NCBI RefSeq assembly: GCF_004341235.1
Contig: NZ_SLUP01000005.1
Span: 310,001-374,000 of the forward strand
Origin: Mariniflexile fucanivorans
Lineage (GTDB): Bacteria > Bacteroidota > Bacteroidia > Flavobacteriales > Flavobacteriaceae
DNA length: 64,000 bases
Direction of reading: 5' to 3'
In this document: positions 43,616 to 53,200 of the stretch, one piece after another
Layout of the letters: every line of letters begins with the position of its first letter
Numbering within the stretch: the first letter of the stretch is position 1
Translations under genes and position numbers: made by a program
Notes under the pieces: generated by a model
The model's database searches: none
What the model saw: the letters and a program-made list of their open reading frames with translations, nothing else
What the model was told of the DNA's origin: nothing

Positions 43616-44329
43616 TTATTTAAGTTTATGAAGATACATTTGGATAACGTTCTCAATACCTAAATACAAACTTTCAGCAATTAAGGCATGCCCAATAGAA
43701 ACTTCCAATAATCCCGGAATGTTTTCTTTAAAAAACTGGATATTATCCAACGATAAATCATGACCTGCATTAATACCTAAACCCAAACTATTAGCTAATT
43801 CAGCGCAAGCGGCATATGGCTCTATGGCTTCTTTATTTCCTAAACTGTATTGATGTGCAAAACCTTCGGTGTACAGTTCAATTCTATCGGTTCCTGTGGC
43901 TTTTGCTCCTTCAATTTGTTCTAAAACAGGGTCTACAAAAATAGAAGTTCTTATGCCATTTTGCTGAAATTCTTTAATAACATCCACCAAAAAATCTTTG
44001 TGCTTTATCGTATCCCAGCCAGCGTTACTTGTAATGGCATCTTCTGCATCTGGCACCAAGGTAACTTGGGTTGGTTTCACTTGTAAAACCAAATCTAGAA
44101 ACGATTTTACAGGATTTCCTTCAATATTATATTCAGTATAAACAACTGGTTTTAAGTCGCGGGCATCTTGGTAACGAATGTGGCGCTCATCGGGTCTTGG
44201 ATGTATCGTTACGCCTTCAGCACCAAAACGTTGCACATCTTTTGCAAACTGAACCACATTGGGCACATCGCCCCCTCTAGAATTCCTTAAAGTTGCTATC
44301 TTGTTGATATTTACACTTAACTTTGTCAT
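43616..44329 (-). CDS. pdxJ: Pyridoxine 5'-phosphate synthase PdxJ
   Basis: 237 aa, full length. It condenses 3-amino-1-hydroxyacetone phosphate with deoxyxylulose 5-phosphate to pyridoxine phosphate. Family motifs: SVNINKIATLRNSRGGDVPN, GVTIHPRPDERHI, QVTLVPD, FVDPVLEQIEGAKATGTDRI, INAGHDLSLDN and VSIGHALIAES. ATG start; divergent from the CBS-domain gene with 88 bp between. Confidence 0.97.
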   Translation of the reverse strand: MTKLSVNINKIATLRNSRGGDVPNVVQFAKDVQRFGAEGVTIHPRPDERHIRYQDARDLKPVVYTEYNIEGNPVKSFLDLVLQVKPTQVTLVPDAEDAITSNAGWDTIKHKDFLVDVIKEFQQNGIRTSIFVDPVLEQIEGAKATGTDRIELYTEGFAHQYSLGNKEAIEPYAACAELANSLGLGINAGHDLSLDNIQFFKENIPGLLEVSIGHALIAESLYLGIENVIQMYLHKLK

Positions 44330-44417
44330 GTATCACTGTTTTAAATGACAAAAATACAAAGTAGAACAGGCTTATATGCTTTTTTTTTGATTAATTTGCA
44401 ATCATACAAATAGGAAA

Positions 44418-45077
44418 ATGGAACTTTCAGAATTTATTATTAACGACATAAAGCCATTAAATAGTAATAGCAAAATAAGCGATTTGCAGCAATTGTTTAA
44501 CCAATTAACTTATTCGCATATTCCTATTCAAGACGATGATAACATCTATTTAGGAAGTTTTTCTGAAACCGATGCCCATTGTTTTGACGGCGATAAAACG
44601 CTTAACGACTACAAATATGCTATTGAAAACTTTTTTGTACGCGACTCTACACAATGGCTCGATGTTTTAGAGGCTTTTGCTGTAAATTCCACTAATATTA
44701 TGCCCGTTTTAAACAATCAAAACAAGTATTTGGGCTATTATGAATTGAAAGAAGTTATTAGCTTATTTAGCGATTCGCCTTTTTTCTCCGATCCTGGAGG
44801 CATATTGGTAATTGAAAAAGGCATTAACGATTATTCCTTTAGTGAAGTTAGCCAAATAGTAGAATCTAACGGCGGTAGATTGTTGGGCGCCTATGTATCT
44901 AAAATGGAGCCTGACTTAATTCAAATTACCTTAAAAATTGGTAATACTGGACTTAATGAAATTATTCAAACCTTCCGTCGCTACAGCTATGATATTGTAT
45001 CTGGACACGAGGAAGATAGTTATTTGGAAAGCTTGAAAGAAAGATCGGATTATTTAAACAAATATTTAAACATATGA
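44418..45077 (+). CDS. CBS-domain protein (AcuB-like)
   Basis: 219 aa. Two CBS motifs lie at about residues 20-60 (LQQLFNQLTYSHIPIQDDDN) and 75-125 (WLDVLEAFAVNSTNIMPVLN), followed by an ACT-like C-terminal part (GGILVIEKGINDYSFSEVSQ). CBS pairs bind adenine nucleotides and regulate partner enzymes. It overlaps nadK by 4 bp (ATGA), so the partner may be nadK. Function otherwise unknown. Confidence 0.88.
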   Translation: MELSEFIINDIKPLNSNSKISDLQQLFNQLTYSHIPIQDDDNIYLGSFSETDAHCFDGDKTLNDYKYAIENFFVRDSTQWLDVLEAFAVNSTNIMPVLNNQNKYLGYYELKEVISLFSDSPFFSDPGGILVIEKGINDYSFSEVSQIVESNGGRLLGAYVSKMEPDLIQITLKIGNTGLNEIIQTFRRYSYDIVSGHEEDSYLESLKERSDYLNKYLNI

Positions 45078-45958
45078 AGGTTGCCGTTTTTGGACGATTT
45101 TACAATAAAACCACTACAGATTCGGTAGAGCGGTTATTCGATTATTTATTAAAGAAAAACGCCGATGCCTATATTGAAACCGAGTTTTTCAATCTTATAA
45201 AAAAAGAAGCACCTAATTTTGACGATTACAAATCGTTTAAAACCTTCGATACTTTAGATAAATCGTTCGATTTCTTGGTAAGTGTTGGTGGCGATGGTAC
45301 CATTTTACGCGCCATTATTTTTGTAAAAGATATGGACATTCCCATAGTAGGAATCAATACGGGGCGTTTAGGTTTTTTAGCTACCATACAAGTAAACCAA
45401 ATAGAAAATGCCATCCAAAACATTATAGATGGTAAATATAAAATATCCGAACGCAGTTTGCTTTCCATAGAAACATCGCCAGAAAACGAGGATGTTAAAT
45501 CATTAAATTTCGCCTTAAACGAAATTGCAGTAAGCAGAAAGAATACCACTTCCATGATTACTGTAGAAACCTATTTAAACGACGAATATTTAACCTCCTA
45601 TTGGAGTGACGGCTTAATTGTTTCAACACCAACAGGATCAACAGGTTACTCTTTAAGCTGTGGTGGCCCCGTAATTACACCAGATACCAATAGTTTTGTG
45701 TTGGCGCCTATTGCTCCACATAATTTAAGTGCGCGCCCTTTAATTATCCCAGATTCAACCGAAATTCAATTAAGAGTAGAAGGTCGAGAAGAAAGCCATT
45801 TAATTTCATTGGATTCCAGAATAGCAACCTTGGAAAATGGTACTATCATAAAAATTAAAAAAGCCGATTTTAAAATTAAAATGATTGATCTTTTAAATGA
45901 AAGCTTTTTAGATACGCTTCGAAAAAAACTACTTTGGGGAGAAGATAAGCGGAATTAA
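45074..45958 (+). CDS. nadK: NAD kinase
   Basis: 294 aa. The phosphate-binding motif SVGGDGTILRA is at residues about 73-83, with GINTGRLGFLATI and STPTGSTGYSLSCGGPVI downstream, all standard for NadK. It makes NADP from NAD. Translationally coupled to the CBS protein through a 4-bp overlap. The outer-membrane assembly block starts about 100 bp downstream. Confidence 0.97.
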   Translation: MKVAVFGRFYNKTTTDSVERLFDYLLKKNADAYIETEFFNLIKKEAPNFDDYKSFKTFDTLDKSFDFLVSVGGDGTILRAIIFVKDMDIPIVGINTGRLGFLATIQVNQIENAIQNIIDGKYKISERSLLSIETSPENEDVKSLNFALNEIAVSRKNTTSMITVETYLNDEYLTSYWSDGLIVSTPTGSTGYSLSCGGPVITPDTNSFVLAPIAPHNLSARPLIIPDSTEIQLRVEGREESHLISLDSRIATLENGTIIKIKKADFKIKMIDLLNESFLDTLRKKLLWGEDKRN

Positions 45959-46008
45959 ACAATAATTTCATATAAATACTGTTTTACACTAATACAATTT
46001 AGCTCAAA

Positions 46009-46040
46009 TTGCATTAGGCTAATCTTATTTATTATATTTG
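46009..46040 (+). promoter_or_regulatory. Promoter of the DUF6089-uppS-bamA block
   Basis: -7 element TATATTTG at 46033-46040 matches TAnnTTTG, with TTGC at 46009-46012 as a -33 element 20 nt before it. It is 17 bp upstream of the DUF6089 ATG. The -33 spacing is one base longer than ideal. Confidence 0.5.
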
Positions 46041-46057
46041 CAAACTTTTGAATATTT

Positions 46058-46744
46058 ATGAGGCATTTAACCATATTGATATTAAGCATATTAACCATTC
46101 AATTAAGCCACTCCCAAATTAACGAATTAGGCATATTTGTAGGTGGTAGTAATTTTATTGGCGACGTAGGTGCTACCGATTATATTAACCCCAACAGTCC
46201 AACATTGGGCATTCTTTATAAATGGAATAGAAGCCCAAGGCATTCGTGGAGAGTTTCTTTAATGTATTCAGATTTAAAAGCAAGCGACAACAAATCGGAT
46301 GATCCACGACGTATACAAAGAGATTATAAACTAGACACCAATCTATTAGAAATTTCTGCTGGTATGGAATTCACTTTTATGGATTTCAATTTACACTCAG
46401 GTCATAAAATTGGAACACCTTATTTATATACAGGATTAAGTGTTGCTAATCACCAAAACTATTATTTTATTAATGGTGTACAAACCAGTGAAAACAATTA
46501 TAGTTGGGCATATGGCATCCCCATGGTTTTAGGTTATAAAACAAATATATTAGGAAATATTATTATAGGCGCTGAGGTAGGTGCACGTTATACATTTTCA
46601 GATGAGATAGACGGTAGTTTACCAGATAGTGTTGACCATCAACAATACCGATTTGGCAATATAAATAATAACGATTGGTATGTTTTTTCGGGCATCACCC
46701 TAACCTATACATTTGGTATAAAACCATGTTATTGTGTAAATTAA
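46058..46744 (+). CDS. DUF6089 outer-membrane beta-barrel protein
   Basis: 228 aa. Signal peptide (MRHLTILILSILTIQLSHSQ) followed by eight-strand barrel sequence (NELGIFVGGSNFIGDVGATD, TPYLYTGLSVANHQNYYFIN, WYVFSGITLTYTFGIKPCYC). The gene always sits before uppS-bamA in the flavobacterial order as I recall, and the stop is one base before uppS. It may be a partner of BamA in outer-membrane assembly; that is inference from neighbourhood. Confidence 0.82.
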   Translation: MRHLTILILSILTIQLSHSQINELGIFVGGSNFIGDVGATDYINPNSPTLGILYKWNRSPRHSWRVSLMYSDLKASDNKSDDPRRIQRDYKLDTNLLEISAGMEFTFMDFNLHSGHKIGTPYLYTGLSVANHQNYYFINGVQTSENNYSWAYGIPMVLGYKTNILGNIIIGAEVGARYTFSDEIDGSLPDSVDHQQYRFGNINNNDWYVFSGITLTYTFGIKPCYCVN

Positions 46745-46745
46745 A

Positions 46746-47486
46746 ATGGATTTAAAGGAAACAGTACAAAGCAAAAATTTACCCAAACACATTGCAATCA
46801 TTATGGATGGCAATGGTCGTTGGGCAAAACAACAGGGCATGATGCGTGCTTTTGGTCATGAAAATGGCACAAAATCCGTCAAACAAACCGTAGAAGCTTG
46901 CGCTGAACTTGGAGTTGAAAACTTAACACTTTATGCTTTTTCAACCGAAAATTGGAATCGCCCAAAATTAGAAGTCCAAACACTTATGAAACTTCTAGTT
47001 TCTTCGCTGAAAAAAGAAATTAAAACACTTCAAGACAATAATATAAAACTAGCAGCCATAGGCAATTTAGGCACTTTACCTAAAAAAGTTTATAAGGAAC
47101 TTCACGAAGTAATAGACCAAACAAAAAACAATACTCGAATGACTTTAACCCTAGCTTTAAGCTACGGCTCACGTGAAGAATTGCTAAATACTGTTAAAGA
47201 GATTAGTCTTAAAGTTAAAAATAATATAATTTCGCTCGAAAAAATTGATGAATCAATTATAAATGAGCATCTTTACACGCGAAATTTACCAGACGTAGAT
47301 TTGCTTATTAGAACCAGTGGCGAACAACGTATAAGCAACTTTTTACTTTGGCAAATAGCTTATGCCGAATTGTATTTTACTAGCGTATTATGGCCAGATT
47401 TTACAAAACAGCATCTGTATGAAGCTATTATTGAATATCAAAAAAGAGAACGACGATTTGGGAAAACAAGTGAACAACTTAGCTAA
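46746..47486 (+). CDS. uppS: Isoprenyl (undecaprenyl) diphosphate synthase
   Basis: 246 aa. Catalytic Asp21 in IAIIMDGNGRWAKQQG, then LTLYAFSTENWNRPK, and near the end DLLIRTSGEQRISNFLLWQ and AELYFTSVLWPDF: complete for cis-prenyltransferases. It makes the lipid carrier for peptidoglycan and polysaccharide. It overlaps the bamA start by 17 bp and shares the envelope operon. Confidence 0.97.
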   Translation: MDLKETVQSKNLPKHIAIIMDGNGRWAKQQGMMRAFGHENGTKSVKQTVEACAELGVENLTLYAFSTENWNRPKLEVQTLMKLLVSSLKKEIKTLQDNNIKLAAIGNLGTLPKKVYKELHEVIDQTKNNTRMTLTLALSYGSREELLNTVKEISLKVKNNIISLEKIDESIINEHLYTRNLPDVDLLIRTSGEQRISNFLLWQIAYAELYFTSVLWPDFTKQHLYEAIIEYQKRERRFGKTSEQLS

Positions 47487-50040
47487 TATTTTATCTTTGA
47501 CAACATTTTTAAAACATTGTAGTGCTGTGTTACTTTTAGTAAGCAGCATGAGTATTCAAGCGCAGGAATTACCATATAGCAACGGTAAAAAATACATTTT
47601 AGGAGAAGTTTCAGTTTCTGGAAACACCTCATTTAGCGAGCAAACCATTGTAACCTACTCCGGTTTAAGCAAAGGAAAGGAAATGTCCATTCCTGGTGAA
47701 GATATTGGCGATGCCATTAAAAAACTTTGGAACTCCAAATTATTTAGTGATATCGAGATTTACATTACCAAAATAGAAGGTAATGTTGCTTATTTAGAAA
47801 TCAGATTATCCGACCTGCCACAACTTTACGAATTGAAAATTAATGGTGTAAAAAAAGGCAAACACGAAGGTATTATTAAAGACACCAAATTAAATAAAGG
47901 TGTAAAAGTTACCGAAAACCTACTCACAACCACAAAAAACTTCCTAAATAAAAAATATAAAAAAGAAGGTTTTTTAAACTCTAAAGTACACATAAATACT
48001 ATTGAAGTTAAAGATTCTACGCCAACAGCCCGAGTTAATATGGTTCTTAATATTGATAAAGGTGAAAAAGTAAAAATAAAAGACATTGTGTTTAATGGCA
48101 ACGAAGTATTAAGTGATAAATACCTTCGTAAAAGTATGAAAGGCACTAAAAAAATCAATCGTCTTCGTATTTTAAAACGTTCTAAATTTATTGACTCCTC
48201 TTATCAAGCAGATTTGGGCCATATTGTTGAAAAATACAAAGAGAATGGTTATAGAGATGCGCGTATTTTATCGGATAGTATTATTTATAATGATGATAAA
48301 ACCATCTCCTTGAAAATAGGAGTTAGTGAAGGTACTCAATACTCCTTTGGCGACATTTCATTTATTGGAAACACCGTTTACACAAACGAGCAGTTAACCA
48401 GAATGTTACGCATTAGAAAAGGCGATACCTACAATGGTGTTTTGCTACAAAAGCGTATTGCAGATAATACGAAACCAGATGCAGATGATATAACTAACCT
48501 ATATCAAAACAGCGGTTATTTGTTTTCCAGCATTAACCCAGTTGAAGTTAACGCAACCAACAATGTTATCGATATGGAAATTAGAATATCAGAAGGTAAA
48601 CCTGCATATTTTAACAACGTATCCATAGTTGGTAACGACAAAACGAACGACCACGTTATATATCGAGAAATTAGAACCCGTCCTGGTCAACTATATAGCA
48701 AAGCTAATGTGGTACGTACCGTTAGGGAACTTGGTCAATTAGGATTCTTCGATGCTCAAGAAATATCACCTAACTTTAACAATCCAAATCCAAACGAGGG
48801 TACTATAGACATGGAATACTCGGTTAAAGAAACGGGGTCTAGCCAAATTGAGTTACAAGGTGGTTATGGTGGCGGTGGCTTTATAGGTACTTTAGGGTTG
48901 TCCTTCAATAACTTCTCTATTAAAGACATCTTCAAAAAAGATGCCTACAAGCCTATCCCAATGGGAGACGGTCAAAAATTAGCATTACGCTTACAAGCTA
49001 GCCGTTTTTATCAAACCTATAGTTTTTCATTTTCCGAACCTTGGTTAGGTGGCAAACGCCCTGTACAATTTTCAACATCTATATCACATACTAAGCAGTT
49101 TTTATATGATTACACAACTGGAAATGCTGATAAATCTAAAAGCTTCAACATTACAGGTATTACCTTTGGTTTAGCAAAGCGTTTACAAGTACCTGATGAT
49201 TTCTTTGTATTATCACAAGCCATTAGTTATCAACGTTACGATTTAAATAATTATAACACTGGCTTATTTACTTTCGGTGATGGGTATGCAAATAACTTAT
49301 CATATACAGTTGGTTTAAGTAGAGATAATACTAACATTGATCCCATTTATCCAACAGGAGGTTCAAAATTTGGTGTTACTGCAAAACTATCCATTCCTTA
49401 TTCATTATTTGATGGTGTAGATTACTCACAATTAAAAGAGGATAGAGAACAAGCTGTTACAGATCAGGATGCTACAGAACTAGCTAAGATTGATCAGGAA
49501 CGTTACAAATGGTTGGAATTCTACAAAGTAAACTTTAAAGGCGAATGGTACACTCAAATCACCAAAGATTTGGTATTAAGACCAAGTACAGAATTCGGTT
49601 TTCTAGGCGCCTATAATAATGACAGAGGCGTCATACCTTTTGAACGTTTCTATTTAGGTGGTGATGGTTTAGGTACTTATAGTTTAGATGGTAGAGAAGC
49701 GATTGCACTACGTGGTTACCCTAACCAATCATTATCTGATAACGATGGTGGCACTATTTACAATAAATTTTCATTGGAATTACGCTACCCTATTACATTA
49801 AAAGCATCTGCAAAAATTTACGCATTAGGCTTTTTAGAAGGTGGTGCATCCTATAATAACTTTAGAGACTATAATCCTTTTGAAATTAAACGCTCTGCAG
49901 GTTTAGGGATTCGCATCTTTATGCCAGCATTCGGTTTATTAGGAATTGACTTTGGTCATGGGTTCGATCCTTTAGAATCATTAGGTGAAACCAAAGCTCA
50001 TGGATGGGAAACACACTTCATAATTGGACAACAATTTTAA
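47470..50040 (+). CDS. bamA: Outer-membrane assembly factor BamA
   Basis: 856 aa from GTG 47470, which gives MNNLANILSLTTFLKHC and a signal peptide ending SIQAQ. The longer frame from 47362 runs into uppS and is rejected. Five POTRA domains span about residues 40-420 (LGEVSVSGNTSFSEQTIVTY, YELKINGVKKGKHEGIIKDT, KIKDIVFNGNEVLSDKYLRK, YSFGDISFIGNTVYTNEQLT, AYFNNVSIVGNDKTNDHVIY). The Omp85 barrel follows, with the VRGF-type motif represented by ALRGYPNQSLSDN and a terminal HFIIGQQF. It inserts outer-membrane proteins. Followed by two skp-like genes. Confidence 0.97.
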   Translation: MNNLANILSLTTFLKHCSAVLLLVSSMSIQAQELPYSNGKKYILGEVSVSGNTSFSEQTIVTYSGLSKGKEMSIPGEDIGDAIKKLWNSKLFSDIEIYITKIEGNVAYLEIRLSDLPQLYELKINGVKKGKHEGIIKDTKLNKGVKVTENLLTTTKNFLNKKYKKEGFLNSKVHINTIEVKDSTPTARVNMVLNIDKGEKVKIKDIVFNGNEVLSDKYLRKSMKGTKKINRLRILKRSKFIDSSYQADLGHIVEKYKENGYRDARILSDSIIYNDDKTISLKIGVSEGTQYSFGDISFIGNTVYTNEQLTRMLRIRKGDTYNGVLLQKRIADNTKPDADDITNLYQNSGYLFSSINPVEVNATNNVIDMEIRISEGKPAYFNNVSIVGNDKTNDHVIYREIRTRPGQLYSKANVVRTVRELGQLGFFDAQEISPNFNNPNPNEGTIDMEYSVKETGSSQIELQGGYGGGGFIGTLGLSFNNFSIKDIFKKDAYKPIPMGDGQKLALRLQASRFYQTYSFSFSEPWLGGKRPVQFSTSISHTKQFLYDYTTGNADKSKSFNITGITFGLAKRLQVPDDFFVLSQAISYQRYDLNNYNTGLFTFGDGYANNLSYTVGLSRDNTNIDPIYPTGGSKFGVTAKLSIPYSLFDGVDYSQLKEDREQAVTDQDATELAKIDQERYKWLEFYKVNFKGEWYTQITKDLVLRPSTEFGFLGAYNNDRGVIPFERFYLGGDGLGTYSLDGREAIALRGYPNQSLSDNDGGTIYNKFSLELRYPITLKASAKIYALGFLEGGASYNNFRDYNPFEIKRSAGLGIRIFMPAFGLLGIDFGHGFDPLESLGETKAHGWETHFIIGQQF

Positions 50041-50167
50041 TTTGGCACGATTTTTTCTAATAACACTTTGATGATTTAAATGCCAAATAAAATTTTTGAA
50101 ATTATATTTCGTTATTTTTGAAATGAGCAAGCTAAAATTTTTATTTAATCTGAAAATGTTTAATTTG

Positions 50168-50400
50168 CGAGTTGCATCTGACCATTGAAAAAATAATAAA
50201 ATTAATCAGATGAAAATATAATTCAAAAAAGTGACAGAAGCATGAAAATTATCTGTCGATTTTTAGAATTTAAAACCAATTAGATATTAAAAACAGACAC
50301 ACATGAAATGAGCATAACGGGAGTTTCAAAAATTATAGAAATATTTTTATGCGAATTGCATCTGTCAGATAAAAACAATAAACACAACCAGATGAAAAAT
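50168..50400 (+). repeat. Duplicated leader-like segment upstream of ompH
   Basis: Two related stretches of about 50 bp (50168-50219 and 50351-50400) share GCGA(G/A)TTGCATCTG at the left and CAGATGAAAA at the right. In each, CATCTG pairs with CAGATG. In the second copy the ATG inside CAGATG is the ompH start; in the first copy the same ATG opens a frame that stops after three codons. The rest of the 351-bp gap has nothing else I can name. Confidence 0.6.
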
Positions 50401-51411
50401 AACGTTCTTTATTTACTGACATTAGTTTTTATGGCAACCTCTTTTTCGGTGAATGCGCAACGTGGTTCAAGAATAGGATATATTGACACCGAGTTTATTT
50501 TAGAGAATATTCCAGAATACCAAGAAGCTACAGCGCAATTAAATGAAAAAGCTGATAAATGGAAAAAAGATATTGATGCCCAATTAAGTACCATAGAACA
50601 AAAACGAAAAGACTTAAGCAACGAAAAAGCTCTTTTAACAGCAGAACTTATTAATGAACGCGAAGAAGACATTTCTTTTGAAGAAAAGGAGATTTTAGAT
50701 TATCAGCAAAAACGCTTTGGACCTAATGGCGATTTGTTCATTCAGAAAAAACAATTAATGCAGCCTATTCAAGACCAAATTTTTGCAGCGGTTCAAGATA
50801 TGGCGGCAACAAAACAGTACGATTTTATTTTTGATAAATCATCGGATGCTGTCATGTTATATTCGGCAAAACAATTTGATTTAAGCGATCAAATAATACG
50901 AAGCATCACAAGAAGTGCAAAACGTACCCAAGCGGAAACAAAAGCTGAACGTAAAGCCGCTGAAGGTGAAGAATTAGTACCAGAAATTAATTATGAACTG
51001 GAAGCACGTGAAAAAGAATTAGAAGAGAAAAAAGCAGAACGCGAAAGTGCTGTTGAAAAACGCCGACAAGAAATTTTAGATGCTCGTGCAGCAAAAGTAA
51101 AAGAATCCGAAGAAAAGCGTCAAAAAATATTGGAAGAACGTGAAAAAGCAAAACAAGATAAGTTAGACGAAAGAAAAACAACTAATGATTCTGAAGTAAA
51201 AGCAGAAGAAACAGCAAAAACTGTTGAAACAAAAGCGGGAGCAACAGAAGAAACAGTTGAAGAAACCAAAACCCAAGCACAACTTATTGAAGAAAATAGA
51301 CAAAAAAAATTAGCTGAAAGAGAAGCTAGAAAAAAAGAATTGGAAGACAGAAAAAAGAAAATTCTTGAAGAACGTCAAAAAGCAAAAGACAGTATAAATA
51401 ACAACAGATAA
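50392..51411 (+). CDS. OmpH/Skp-family periplasmic chaperone, long form
   Basis: 339 aa from ATG 50392 (MKNNVLYLLTLVFMATSFSV, signal peptide ending VNAQ); the earlier start at 50308 is rejected because it delays the signal peptide. Residues 27-165 are the Skp domain (SRIGYIDTEFILENIPEYQE, coiled coil, KQYDFIFDKSSDAVMLYSAK). After about residue 190 an extra charged coiled tail of some 150 residues (KKAERESAVEKRRQEILDAR, EERQKAKDSINNNR) makes it about twice the length of E. coli Skp. It carries unfolded outer-membrane proteins to BamA. Confidence 0.93.
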   Translation: MKNNVLYLLTLVFMATSFSVNAQRGSRIGYIDTEFILENIPEYQEATAQLNEKADKWKKDIDAQLSTIEQKRKDLSNEKALLTAELINEREEDISFEEKEILDYQQKRFGPNGDLFIQKKQLMQPIQDQIFAAVQDMAATKQYDFIFDKSSDAVMLYSAKQFDLSDQIIRSITRSAKRTQAETKAERKAAEGEELVPEINYELEAREKELEEKKAERESAVEKRRQEILDARAAKVKESEEKRQKILEEREKAKQDKLDERKTTNDSEVKAEETAKTVETKAGATEETVEETKTQAQLIEENRQKKLAEREARKKELEDRKKKILEERQKAKDSINNNR

Positions 51412-51442
51412 ACAATTTATAACACATTAACACTATTTAAAA

Positions 51443-51949
51443 ATGAAACAAATTAAAACCCTATTATTAGCAACTGCATTATGTATTGGAACAGTAAGTT
51501 TCTCTAACGCTCAAGGCAAAATTGCTCATATAAATACGCAAGAATTAATTACGGCTATGCCAGAGATGAAAGAAGCACAAAAGCAACTTGAAACTTTAAG
51601 CAAAACCTACCAAACAGACATTCAAAGTTCTATTACCGAGTTTCAAACGTTATTAAAACAATACGAAGCTGAAGCCGCTACTAAAACAGAAGATGAGAAC
51701 GCAAAAAGAGGTCAAGAAATTCAAGAAAAACAACAACGTATTCAACAATTTCAAGCAGATGCTCAAAAAGATTTACAGAAAAAAGAATTGGATTTGTTAC
51801 AACCTATTACAGAAAAAGCAAAAGCTGCTATTTTAAAAGTAGGTAGAGCACAAGGTTTTGATTATGTATTGGATGCCTCTCAAGGTGTTACTATTTTAGC
51901 GGATGGTAAAAACTTATTGGACGACGTTAAAAAAGAATTAGGTATCTAA
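51443..51949 (+). CDS. OmpH/Skp-family periplasmic chaperone, short form
   Basis: 168 aa, the canonical Skp length. Signal peptide KTLLLATALCIGTVSFSNAQ, then GKIAHINTQELITAMPEMKE, a coiled-coil arm (residues about 50-110) and QGFDYVLDASQGVTILADG at the C-terminus. It follows the long paralogue by 31 bp and is followed by a terminator. Probably forms trimers that hold barrel proteins in the periplasm. Confidence 0.95.
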   Translation: MKQIKTLLLATALCIGTVSFSNAQGKIAHINTQELITAMPEMKEAQKQLETLSKTYQTDIQSSITEFQTLLKQYEAEAATKTEDENAKRGQEIQEKQQRIQQFQADAQKDLQKKELDLLQPITEKAKAAILKVGRAQGFDYVLDASQGVTILADGKNLLDDVKKELGI

Positions 51950-52031
51950 TATCTAAATGAAATTTTAAAAGAGCAAAAAATCCAAATTCCATAAATGAGC
52001 AAGCATTGGGAATTAAAAAAATAAAATTACT

Positions 52032-52059
52032 AAAAGCTGTCTTATACAAGACAGCTTTT
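52032..52059 (+). terminator. Terminator after the ompH pair
   Basis: 12-bp stem AAAAGCTGTCTT / AAGACAGCTTTT, loop ATAC, followed by a long T tract. It closes the DUF6089-to-ompH unit; murI starts 107 bp later. Confidence 0.93.
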
Positions 52060-52078
52060 TTATTTTTGTTACATGTCC

Positions 52079-52098
52079 GTTCGAGCGCAGTCGAGAAC
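52079..52098. repeat. REP-like intergenic sequence
   Basis: GTTCGAGCGCAGTCGAGAAC sits between the ompH terminator and murI. The core GAGCGCAGTC is the reverse complement of GACTGCGCTC at 26267-26276. Similar sequences are, from memory, very common between genes of Flavobacteriaceae. Confidence 0.55.
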
Positions 52099-52166
52099 TT
52101 AATGATTTTAAATTTATAAAAACATCTCGATAACGTACAATGTTACAAAAAATCAGTATTTAACCT

Positions 52167-52946
52167 ATGAGCAAACAACCTATTGGCATATTCGATTCTG
52201 GTGTTGGTGGCACTTCTATTTGGAAAGAAATCAACTTGCTTTTACCAAATGAAAACACCATTTATTTAGCCGATAGCGCCAATGCGCCATATGGTTTAAA
52301 AACCAAGGAAACCATTATTAATTTAAGTATTAAAAATGTTGAACACCTTATTAACCAAGGTTGTAAAATTATTGTAGTAGCTTGTAACACCGCCACTACT
52401 AATGCCATTCATGTACTTAGAGAATCTTATAACATTCCCATCATAGGCATAGAACCTGCCATAAAACCTGCGGCGCTTAACACACAAACTAAAGCTATAG
52501 GTATTTTGGCTACAAAAGGAACACTATCCAGTGAGTTATTTCATAAAACAACCAACCTATTCGCCAACAACACTAACATTATTGAACGCATTGGTGAAGG
52601 CATTGTAGAACTTATTGAAAGTGGCCAATTGCATACCGAAGCCATGAAAGATTTGCTGAAAATCTATTTACAACCCATGATTGACGCTAATATCGATTAC
52701 TTAGTTTTGGGTTGCACACATTACCCCTATTTAATGCCTTTATTAGTTGAATTACTTCCAAACAATGTGAAGATTATAGATTCTGGTGAAGCTGTAGCAC
52801 GCCAAACTAAAGTGATTTTAGAAAAACACCATTTATTAAACACCCAAATAGCAAAAGGAAATTATCAATTTTTTACTAACGGAAAGACCGAAGTTTTGGC
52901 ATCACTTTTAGATAATAAATTTGAGGTTGAATATTTGAATTTTTAA
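52167..52946 (+). CDS. murI: Glutamate racemase
   Basis: 259 aa. N-terminal GIFDSGVGGTSIWKEI, first catalytic Cys in VVACNTATTNAIH, second in LGCTHYPYLMPLL, and Asp/Glu of NTIYLADSANAPYGLK: complete. It makes D-glutamate for peptidoglycan. ATG start. It ends the envelope block seen in this order in many Bacteroidota. The gap after it holds no ORF, only AT-rich sequence. Confidence 0.97.
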   Translation: MSKQPIGIFDSGVGGTSIWKEINLLLPNENTIYLADSANAPYGLKTKETIINLSIKNVEHLINQGCKIIVVACNTATTNAIHVLRESYNIPIIGIEPAIKPAALNTQTKAIGILATKGTLSSELFHKTTNLFANNTNIIERIGEGIVELIESGQLHTEAMKDLLKIYLQPMIDANIDYLVLGCTHYPYLMPLLVELLPNNVKIIDSGEAVARQTKVILEKHHLLNTQIAKGNYQFFTNGKTEVLASLLDNKFEVEYLNF

Positions 52947-53200
52947 TTGAACCCTGCCTCTGCGTAGGGATTAATGCCGTTCGAATATCTGTTGATATTC
53001 TTAACCCTTTTAAAACTTTGAAATAATGCACTTGATTAGAAATTAAATTAGTCAGGTTACCAAGCCCCATTTTATTCTAAAGTTAAGAATATCTAAATCC
53101 TTTCTCCTTATCGTAAAAAACCCCTAAATTTGTTTACTTCCGAGTGTGTTTCATTTAAACGAAATCCTACTCATTTCTAATAATTTCAATAAAAACGAAT

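Noticed and set aside
47362-47470. Extension of bamA into uppS
   Set aside because: The upstream residues are a shadow of the uppS frame and would place the signal peptide far inside the protein.
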